Below, piece after piece: positions 15,189 to 19,702 of a stretch of DNA of 19,702 nucleotides. Origin of the DNA: Clostridiales bacterium (GTDB lineage: Bacteria; Bacillota; Clostridia; Lachnospirales; Lachnospiraceae); the NCBI GenBank assembly GCA_029267975.1, contig JAJUHH010000011.1:1-19702 (forward strand), written 5' to 3'. Below the pieces are notes generated by a model. That model did no database searches and had not been told where the DNA came from. It was given only the letters and a program-made list of their open reading frames with translations. Position 1 is the stretch's first letter, and every line of letters starts with the position of its first letter. The translations under genes and the position numbers were made by a program.

Positions 15189-15478
15189 TGGATTATATGG
15201 TCGGAGGTTTTGTGGAAGCAAGAGCGGGACACGATGCCGGTAATTATTATGTAATATTCAAGACAGATCCTGAATATGTATATTTAGTGGACGGCAGAAT
15301 TAGAACTCTGGACCGCCCCAAGAAGAAAAAAAAGAAGCATGTGAAGCTGCTCACTGCATTTGATCAGACTCTTGCCCATAAGATAATAGACGGATCAGTA
15401 AAAAACGAGGAAATAAAAAGAGCGATAAAACTGTTACAAAATAAATCAAGGGATGAGAATACGAAATCCCATGAATAA
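15185..15478 (+). CDS. KOW-domain RNA-binding protein of the ribosomal operon
   Basis: A 97-residue basic protein resembling the small KOW-domain (L14e-like) proteins found between map and infA in Clostridia. The KOW-type segment is at about residues 6-40 (GGFVEARAGHDAGNYYVIF, then VYLVDGRIRTLDRPK). A run of six lysines (45-50) and a probably helical C-terminal half (KIIDGSVKNEEIKRAIKLL) follow. Its start overlaps the map stop by four bases, so translation is likely coupled. Its function is not known to me; the context suggests ribosome or rRNA binding. The lysine run is encoded with an A8 tract that includes the heptamer A-AAA-AAG in frame. Confidence 0.8.
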   Translation: MMDYMVGGFVEARAGHDAGNYYVIFKTDPEYVYLVDGRIRTLDRPKKKKKKHVKLLTAFDQTLAHKIIDGSVKNEEIKRAIKLLQNKSRDENTKSHE

Positions 15479-15503
15479 ATTTATCAGGAAAGGAGGTCAA
15501 TAG

Positions 15504-15722
15504 ATGTCAAAAGCCGATGTTGTCGAGATCGAAGGAACCGTAGTTGAGAAATTACCCAATGCCATGTTCCAGGTAGAGCTTGAAAATGGACACAGAGTCC
15601 TTGCACATATCAGCGGAAAATTACGCATGAACTTCATTAAGATCGTACCCGGTGATAAGGTTACCCTTGAACTGTCACCCTATGATTTATCCAAGGGCAG
15701 AATTATTTGGAGAGATAAATAA
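15504..15722 (+). CDS. infA: Translation initiation factor IF-1
   Basis: IF1 binds the A site of the 30S subunit during initiation and helps IF2 and IF3. The 72-residue product is a single OB-fold domain with the family sequence EGTVVEKLPNAMFQVELENG, AHISGKLRMNFIKI and LSPYDLSKGRIIWR. AAAGGAGG (15489-15496) precedes the ATG. It is followed by a 172-base gap with the promoter for rpmJ. Confidence 0.97.
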   Translation: MSKADVVEIEGTVVEKLPNAMFQVELENGHRVLAHISGKLRMNFIKIVPGDKVTLELSPYDLSKGRIIWRDK

Positions 15723-15747
15723 TCAGTAGATAATTACGCAGAAATTT

Positions 15748-15801
15748 GTATTGTTGTTTGATGAGATATTTCGCTAAAACTAGTATTGCTATTTGATGAG
15801 A
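15748..15801. repeat. Two 19-base direct repeats upstream of the rpmJ promoter
   Basis: GTATTGTTGTTTGATGAGA (15748-15766) recurs as GTATTGCTATTTGATGAGA (15783-15801), 17 of 19 bases identical, with a 35-base period. They lie about 30-85 bases upstream of the -35 box. They could be a regulator or polymerase contact site, or chance A/T-rich repetition. Confidence 0.55.
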
Positions 15802-15831
15802 ATCTTGTCAAAGTATTTGTTAAAATATTGC

Positions 15832-15860
15832 TTGCTATTGTAAACCTACGGTGTTATAAT
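15832..15860 (+). promoter_or_regulatory. Sigma-A type promoter of the alpha block (rpmJ onward)
   Basis: TTGCTA (15832-15837) and a perfect TATAAT (15855-15860) are 17 bases apart. The -10 box is preceded by TGT, giving an extended -10 (TGTTATAAT). Transcription would start near 15867, about 28 nt before rpmJ. It gives the rpmJ-rplQ genes a supply of transcript independent of the S10 promoter. Confidence 0.8.
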
Positions 15861-15894
15861 AGATAACGGACTTTTTTGAAAGGGGTGAATTACT

Positions 15895-16008
15895 GTGAAA
15901 GTAAGGTCATCAGTAAAACCGATTTGCGAAAAATGCAAAATCATTAGAAGAAAGGGATCGATCAGAGTCATCTGTGAAAATCCGAAACACAAACAAAGAC
16001 AAGGCTAA
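15895..16008 (+). CDS. rpmJ: 50S ribosomal protein L36, zinc-binding type
   Basis: A 37-codon gene starting with GTG, with AAAGGGGTG upstream. The product reads MKVRSSVKPICEKCKIIRRK and ends NPKHKQRQG, the standard L36. The zinc ribbon ligands C11, C14, C27 and H32 are all present, so this is the zinc form. L36 is a late-assembly protein of the 50S subunit. It lies directly behind the extended -10 promoter and is followed within five bases by a terminator-like hairpin. Confidence 0.95.
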   Translation: MKVRSSVKPICEKCKIIRRKGSIRVICENPKHKQRQG

Positions 16009-16012
16009 TATA

Positions 16013-16047
16013 CAATAGTTCGGGTACCTCATACTCGTTATTGTTTT
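16013..16047 (+). terminator. Terminator-like hairpin after rpmJ (possible attenuator)
   Basis: CAATAG (16013-16018) pairs with TTATTG (16038-16043) and CGGGTA (16021-16026) with TACTCG (16032-16037), over the loop CCTCA, with a two-base bulge and two G-U pairs. TTTTATATATT follows. The form is that of a modest Rho-independent terminator, with only four consecutive T. Because essential genes follow with no other clear promoter, partial termination or attenuation is more likely than a full stop. Confidence 0.5.
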
Positions 16048-16344
16048 ATATATTCTAGTTCTTGCTTTTTGTGTTACAATCTTTCCGGCTTGACCGGAAC
16101 ATTGTGATATTGTGGACAGCCATGTGGACCCATCTAATCCATTATGGTTTGTTTTAAGGTGCCTGCCGTCATCAGGTTATCTTAGCTGCAAGCCGATTGT
16201 CTTGCCAGTCACAATTTAAAGCGGCTGATTTAGCTATGGAACATAGGAACTATGTTCATAGCGAACGTTGCAGGACTGCAGCACTTATCATGAAGCAGAA
16301 TGCAACGTAAAACAATTATTTAAACCAGGAGGTAGTAAAAGCAC
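16048..16344 (+). promoter_or_regulatory. Structured leader before rpsM
   Basis: About 300 bases without a gene. Hairpins visible: TTCCGG/CCGGAA (16083-16088 with 16094-16099); AGCCG+ATTGT with ACAAT+CGGCT (16191-16226, with a six-base bulge); a 13-bp stem GCTAT-g-GAACATAG with CTATGTTC-ATAGC (16233-16262, loop GAA, one bulged G); and ACGTTGCA/TGCAACGT (16265-16272 with 16301-16308) enclosing CTGC/GCAG. The ribosome binding site AGGAGG (16327-16332) follows. In E. coli S4 binds the leader before rpsM; a similar role here is inference. An extended -10-like TGTTACAAT (16072-16080) lacks a -35 box. Confidence 0.55.
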
Positions 16345-16713
16345 ATGGCTCGTATCAGTGGTGTAGATTTACCAAGAGAGAAACGTGTAGAGATCGGACT
16401 TACCTATATCTATGGTATCGGTAGAGCAAGTTCGAATCGTATTCTTGCCCAGGCAAACGTTAATCCTGACACTCGCGTTAGAGATTTAACTGATGAAGAA
16501 ATCGGCAGAATTCGTGATATTATCGATGAGACCCAGCAGGTTGAGGGTGATTTAAGAAGAGAAATCGCTCTGAATATTAAGAGACTTCAGGAAATCGGAT
16601 GCTACAGAGGTATCCGTCATAGAAAAGGACTTCCGGTTCGCGGTCAGAAGACTAAGACCAACGCCAGAACAAGGAAAGGTCCGAGAAGAACTGTTGCTAA
16701 CAAGAAGAAGTAA
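16345..16713 (+). CDS. rpsM: 30S ribosomal protein S13
   Basis: S13 lies at the top of the 30S head, contacts the P-site tRNA and forms bridges with L5. The 122-residue product starts MARISGVDLPREKRVEIGLTYIYGIG and ends in the basic tail with GLPVRGQKTKTNARTRKGP. AGGAGG lies 12 bases before the ATG, slightly far. A 109-base gap with an imperfect stem (16729-16760) separates it from rpsK. Confidence 0.97.
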   Translation: MARISGVDLPREKRVEIGLTYIYGIGRASSNRILAQANVNPDTRVRDLTDEEIGRIRDIIDETQQVEGDLRREIALNIKRLQEIGCYRGIRHRKGLPVRGQKTKTNARTRKGPRRTVANKKK

Positions 16714-16728
16714 TCTGACCAATGAGTC

Positions 16729-16760
16729 GCTGACAAAGGGGTGGAGTATCCCTTGGCAGC
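16729..16760 (+). promoter_or_regulatory. Imperfect stem-loop between rpsM and rpsK
   Basis: GCTG-a-CAA-a-GGG (16729-16740) pairs imperfectly with CCCTTGGCAGC (16750-16760), with one mismatch and one bulged A. No T-run follows. Confidence 0.35.
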
Positions 16761-16822
16761 TTTATTGTGTTGTAATGCAGCAATTCGTTTTATTTGAATA
16801 ATCCAATAGGAGGGTTTGTTAG

Positions 16823-17230
16823 ATGGCTAAGAAAATAGCAACAGCAGCAGCTAAAAAAGTGACAAAGAAGCGTGTGAAAAAGAACGTCGATCGTGGACAG
16901 GCACACATTCAGTCATCTTTTAACAATACAATTGTTACGCTGACTGATTCAGAAGGCAATGCACTTTCTTGGGCAAGTGCCGGTGGATTAGGCTTCAGAG
17001 GTTCCAGAAAATCTACAGCTTATGCTGCACAGATGGCAGCTGAGACAGCAGCAAAGGCTGCACTTGTTCATGGTTTGAAGTCCGTAGAGGTTATGGTTAA
17101 AGGACCTGGCCAGGGTAGAGAAGCAGCGATCCGCGCGCTTCAGGCTTGTGGTATTGAAGTAACAAGTATTAAGGATGTAACTCCGGTTCCTCATAACGGA
17201 TGTCGTCCGCCAAAACGCAGAAGAGTCTGA
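16823..17230 (+). CDS. rpsK: 30S ribosomal protein S11
   Basis: S11 is part of the 30S platform near the E site and the mRNA exit. The 135-residue product has a lysine-rich N-terminus, then GQAHIQSSFNNTIVTLTD, the GFRGSRKSTAYAAQ segment and the end VTPVPHNGCRPPKRRRV. The N-G pair near the end is the site of isoaspartate in E. coli S11. AGGAGGG precedes the ATG. The gap to rpsD is 17 bases. Confidence 0.97.
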   Translation: MAKKIATAAAKKVTKKRVKKNVDRGQAHIQSSFNNTIVTLTDSEGNALSWASAGGLGFRGSRKSTAYAAQMAAETAAKAALVHGLKSVEVMVKGPGQGREAAIRALQACGIEVTSIKDVTPVPHNGCRPPKRRRV

Positions 17231-17247
17231 TAGGAGGTTTAATAACG

Positions 17248-17844
17248 ATGGCAAGAGACATGAGCCCAGTTTTAAAGAAATGTAGATCCCTCGGCTTAGA
17301 GCCTGCTTATCTTGGAATTGACAAGAAGTCAAACAGATCATTTTCAAGAGCAGGTAAGAAAGTAAGCGAGTATGGTCAGCAATTAAGAGAAAAGCAGAAA
17401 GCAAAGTTTATCTATGGCATGTTAGAACAGCCTTTCAGAAACTTATTTGCAAGAGCGCAGAAGATGAAGACCGGTACTGCTGGTGAGAACTTAATGACTC
17501 TGTTAGAGCTCAGACTTGATAATGTTATGTTCCGTTTGGGATATGGCAGAACAAGAAAGGAAGCCAGACAGATTGTTGATCATAAGCACGTTTTAGTAAA
17601 CGGCAAATGCGTTAATATCCCGTCCTACACATTAAAGGCCGGCGATAAGATCGAAATCAAAGAAAAATTCAAGAATACACAGAGATATAAGGATATCTTT
17701 GAGGTAACCGACGGAAGAACCGTACCTGCATGGCTGGAGGCAAATCACGAAGCGTTTACAGGTGTTGTTAAGGAAATTCCTACAAGAGACCAGATTGATG
17801 TTCCGGTAAACGAAGTGTTAATTGTCGAGTTGTACTCTAAGTAA
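17248..17844 (+). CDS. rpsD: 30S ribosomal protein S4, zinc-free type
   Basis: S4 is a primary 16S rRNA-binding protein of the 30S body and, in several bacteria, a translational repressor of its own transcript. The 198-residue product contains an S4 RNA-binding domain (LELRLDNVMFRLGYGRTRKEAR, about residues 88-109, shown here in part) and HKHVLVNGKCVNIPS. The N-terminal cysteine cluster of zinc-type S4 is absent; only one cysteine (C12) is in that region. AGGAGG after the rpsK stop fixes ATG 17248, although the frame is open from 17200. Confidence 0.96.
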   Translation: MARDMSPVLKKCRSLGLEPAYLGIDKKSNRSFSRAGKKVSEYGQQLREKQKAKFIYGMLEQPFRNLFARAQKMKTGTAGENLMTLLELRLDNVMFRLGYGRTRKEARQIVDHKHVLVNGKCVNIPSYTLKAGDKIEIKEKFKNTQRYKDIFEVTDGRTVPAWLEANHEAFTGVVKEIPTRDQIDVPVNEVLIVELYSK

Positions 17845-17891
17845 TTCATATTAATTAGGCAACTCAAAATACCCAGAAGGAGGGTCCTGTT

Positions 17892-18851
17892 GTGTTTGAT
17901 TTTGAAAAACCCAAAATAGAGATTGCAGAAATTTCCGAAGATAAGAAGTTTGGACGTTTTGTAGTAGAACCTTTGGAAAGAGGCTATGGTACGACCTTAG
18001 GTAATTCTCTTAGAAGAATCATGCTTTCTTCTCTGCCGGGTTCTGCTGTAAGTCAAATTAAGATTGACGGTGTTGTTCATGAATTCAGCGTTATTCCCGG
18101 TGTTAAGGAAGATGTGACTGAGATTATCATGAACATTAAAAGCTTAGCAATCAAGAACACAAGCGATACAAATGAGCCCAAAACTGCATATATCGAAGCT
18201 GAGGGTGAAGTTGTAGTGACAGCAGGGGATATACAGGCTGACCCGGATATCGAAATACTCAATCCTGATCAAGTAATTGCAACCTTATGCGGTGGTCCTG
18301 ACAGCAGACTCTATATGGAGCTGACAATCACCAATGGCAGAGGCTATGTAAGCGCTGATAAGAATAAAAATGATGATCTGCCCATCGGTATCATCCCGAT
18401 TGACTCCATCTATACACCTGTAGAGCGTGTTAATCTTACTGTGGAGAATACCCGTGTGGGACAGATTACTGACTTTGATAAGCTGACCTTAGACGTATAT
18501 ACCAACGGAACGCTTGTTCCGGATGAAGCAGTAAGCTTGGCAGCAAAGGTATTAAGCGAGCACCTCAATTCCTTCATCGACTTGTCTGAACATGCAAAGA
18601 CCGCCGAGATCATGGTGGAGAAGGAAGACAACGAGAAGGAAAAGGTTCTTGAGATGAACATAGACGAACTGGAGTTATCCGTTCGTTCCTATAACTGCTT
18701 GAAGAGAGCAGGCATCAATACCGTAGAAGAGCTTACGAACAAGACTGCAGAAGATATGATGAAGGTGAGAAACCTTGGACGTAAGTCACTTGAGGAAGTG
18801 CTTGCAAAATTAAAAGAACTTGGATTATCTTTGAATTCAAGTGACGAATAG
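17892..18851 (+). CDS. rpoA: RNA polymerase alpha subunit
   Basis: The alpha dimer is the assembly platform of RNA polymerase and its C-terminal domain binds UP elements and activators. The 319-residue product starts at GTG 17892 (MFDFEKPKIEIAEIS), with AAGGAGGG (17877-17884) seven bases before. The N-terminal domain has LERGYGTTLGNSLRRIMLSS. The C-terminal domain starts near residue 255; its DNA-contact residues R265 and N268 (VRSYNCLK) and the NLGRKSLEE helix are intact. A 131-base structured gap separates it from rplQ. Confidence 0.97.
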   Translation: MFDFEKPKIEIAEISEDKKFGRFVVEPLERGYGTTLGNSLRRIMLSSLPGSAVSQIKIDGVVHEFSVIPGVKEDVTEIIMNIKSLAIKNTSDTNEPKTAYIEAEGEVVVTAGDIQADPDIEILNPDQVIATLCGGPDSRLYMELTITNGRGYVSADKNKNDDLPIGIIPIDSIYTPVERVNLTVENTRVGQITDFDKLTLDVYTNGTLVPDEAVSLAAKVLSEHLNSFIDLSEHAKTAEIMVEKEDNEKEKVLEMNIDELELSVRSYNCLKRAGINTVEELTNKTAEDMMKVRNLGRKSLEEVLAKLKELGLSLNSSDE

Positions 18852-18852
18852 T

Positions 18853-18946
18853 CTTGCAAAAGCGTGCAAGCCTATCCAAAGAGCTTCAAAATGAAGTTCC
18901 AAGATGAATTGAAATGCAATTCATTCAGAAATCCATTTTGAACTTC
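18853..18946 (+). promoter_or_regulatory. Structured rpoA-rplQ gap with competing pairings
   Basis: Local hairpins are CTTGCA/TGCAAG (18853-18858 with 18865-18870), GAGCTTCA/TGAAGTTC (18881-18888 with 18892-18899, one G-U pair) and ATGAATTG/CAATTCAT (18904-18911 with 18917-18924). The second competes with TTCAAAATG/CATTTTGAA (18885-18893 with 18934-18942) and GAAGTTC/GAACTTC (18893-18899 with 18940-18946). Two alternative folds before the rplQ ribosome binding site are therefore possible. Confidence 0.45.
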
Positions 18947-18982
18947 TTTATAGATTGTGAAAAAGCTAAAGGAGGGAAACAC

Positions 18983-19519
18983 ATGGCAGGTTATAGAAAG
19001 CTTGGAAGAACCTCAAGTCAGAGAAAAGCTCTGCTGAGAAACCAGGTGACAAATTTATTATACAACGGTAAAATTGTTACAACCGAAGCAAAGGCAAAAG
19101 AAATCCGTAGTATTGCTGAGCATATGATTGCACTTGCTGTAAAGGAAAAAGATAACTTCGAAACTGTTACAGTAACTGCTAAGGTTGCTCGTAAGGATAA
19201 AGACGGCAAGAGAGTGAAGGAAGTAGTTAACGGTAAGAAGGTTACAGTATTCGATGAAGTTCAGAAGACTGTAAAGAAGGATAGCGCATCCCGTCTTCAT
19301 GCAAGAAAGCAGATGATGAAGTATCTCTATCCTATTACCGAAGTTCCTGCAGAGAACGCTGGTAAGAAGAGAAATACCAAGGAGATCAACTTATCCGATA
19401 AGTTGTTCAACGAGATTGCTCCCAAGTATAGCAACCGTAACGGTGGCTACACAAGAATCGTGAAGATCGGACCTCGTAAGGGCGATGCAGCGATGGAAGT
19501 ATTAATCGAGTTAGTGTAA
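18983..19519 (+). CDS. rplQ: 50S ribosomal protein L17 with an internal insertion
   Basis: L17 lies at the peptide tunnel exit side of the 50S subunit. The start MAGYRKLGRTSSQRKALLRN and the end RNGGYTRIVKIGPRKGDAAM are clearly L17. The product has 178 residues, against about 115-130 in E. coli and B. subtilis. The extra length is mainly at residues 55-100, a lysine- and valine-rich stretch (KVARKDKDGKRVKEVVNGKK) set between the IALAVKE helix and the conserved LHARKQ. Such long L17 proteins occur in Lachnospiraceae. The frame is open from 18914, but AAAGGAGGG (18968-18976) fixes ATG 18983. Confidence 0.95.
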   Translation: MAGYRKLGRTSSQRKALLRNQVTNLLYNGKIVTTEAKAKEIRSIAEHMIALAVKEKDNFETVTVTAKVARKDKDGKRVKEVVNGKKVTVFDEVQKTVKKDSASRLHARKQMMKYLYPITEVPAENAGKKRNTKEINLSDKLFNEIAPKYSNRNGGYTRIVKIGPRKGDAAMEVLIELV

Positions 19520-19527
19520 GACGAAAT

Positions 19528-19569
19528 AAACGCGACCAAGAGAGTAATCTTTGGGTCGCGTTTTTATTG
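19528..19569 (+). terminator. Rho-independent terminator after rplQ
   Basis: AAACGCGACC (19528-19537) pairs with GGTCGCGTTT (19554-19563), and the stem runs into TTTTTATTG. It lies 8 bases after the rplQ stop and closes the operon. The T-run itself is one arm of a second, A/T-only inverted repeat TTTTTATTG/CAATAAAAA (19561-19569 with 19575-19583). Confidence 0.85.
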
Positions 19570-19588
19570 TATCGCAATAAAAATAAAC

Positions 19589-19605
19589 CACCTGCTATGC
19601 AGGTG
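19589..19605 (+). repeat. Subterminal palindrome of the IS200-like left end
   Basis: CACCTGC (19589-19595) and GCAGGTG (19599-19605) form a perfect 7-bp hairpin with loop TAT. In IS200/IS605 elements such hairpins near the end are bound by the single-strand transposase. Confidence 0.6.
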
Positions 19606-19637
19606 TGTCCCCAATTAGCTTCAGCTTCAAGAAAAAA

Positions 19638-19694
19638 ACCTCCTATGTTATCATAGATGTGGGTTCGCCAACCACAAAAATGAACATAGGAGGT
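19638..19694 (+). promoter_or_regulatory. Ribosome-binding-site-masking hairpin of the IS200-like element
   Basis: ACCTCCTATGTT (19638-19649) is perfectly complementary to AACATAGGAGGT (19683-19694), so the whole AGGAGG is buried in a 12-bp stem. An inner stem GTGG-g-TT with AA-CCAC (19659-19675, loop CGCC) stacks inside. In IS200 a stem of this kind blocks translation of the transposase from read-through transcripts. Confidence 0.75.
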
Positions 19695-19702
19695 ATCCGA
19701 AA

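Larger units (their letters stand above)
19584..19702 (+). mobile_element. Left end of an IS200/IS605-type insertion sequence (partial)
   Basis: Directly behind the operon terminator are the two features expected at the left end of an IS200-like element: a subterminal palindrome (19589-19605) and a long hairpin that masks a ribosome binding site (19638-19694). AGGAGG (19688-19693) is followed by TATCCGAA, and the last base of the window could be the A of an ATG for the Y1 transposase TnpA. No transposase codons are visible, so the call rests on structure and on resemblance to IS200 leaders. The exact left tip is uncertain. Confidence 0.6.

Noticed and set aside
16072..16080. TGTTACAAT as a promoter for rpsM
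   Set aside because: A possible extended -10 but with no -35 partner; kept only as a note in the leader entry.
19520..19569. L17 downstream element type RNA after rplQ
   Set aside because: What is visible is a plain terminator hairpin; I cannot match it to that motif, which I recall from lactic acid bacteria.

Overview
This window is the chromosomal S10-spc-alpha ribosomal protein super-operon of a low-to-mid G+C Gram-positive anaerobe, most likely a Lachnospiraceae-type member of the Clostridia. That placement rests on the gene order, the KOW-domain gene between map and infA, the zinc-type small S14, the zinc-binding LID of adenylate kinase, the zinc-free S4, the heavy use of AGA arginine codons, and an L17 with a large internal insertion. 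The species cannot be named from the sequence alone. All genes lie on the + strand.

Layout. Bases 1-2349 hold the 3' part of a YfhO-family multi-pass membrane protein gene whose start lies outside the window. A 367-base gap follows, with a good sigma-A type promoter (2402-2430) and a structured leader of about 280 nt. The S10 and spc blocks run from 2717 to 13587: rpsJ, rplC, rplD, rplW, rplB, rpsS, rplV, rpsC, rplP, rpmC, rpsQ, rplN, rplX, rplE, rpsZ (S14), rpsH, rplF, rplR, rpsE, rpmD, rplO, secY. Then come adk, map, a small KOW-domain gene and infA. A second strong promoter (15832-15860) starts the alpha block: rpmJ (37 codons), a terminator-like hairpin, a 336-base structured gap, rpsM, rpsK, rpsD, rpoA and rplQ. 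A strong Rho-independent terminator (19528-19569) closes the operon. The last ~110 bases look like the left end of an IS200/IS605-type insertion sequence, cut off at the point where its transposase should start.

How the genes work together. The block encodes ribosomal proteins of both subunits, initiation factor IF1, the SecY channel that receives nascent chains at the exit tunnel, methionine aminopeptidase that trims them, adenylate kinase for nucleotide balance, and the alpha subunit of RNA polymerase. Start codons were chosen by Shine-Dalgarno position and family length. Six genes appear to use GTG or TTG: rpmC, rpsQ, rplE, map, rpmJ and rpoA.

The protein-coding content is ordinary. The less explained material is in the RNA: a long S10 leader, an attenuator-like hairpin plus leader between rpmJ and rpsM, a 16-bp stem between secY and adk, several small hairpins that hold a Shine-Dalgarno sequence in the loop, and the start-site-hiding hairpin of the IS200-like element just behind the operon terminator. 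I see no CRISPR array, tRNA or rRNA gene, and no sign of a wholly new multi-gene system.
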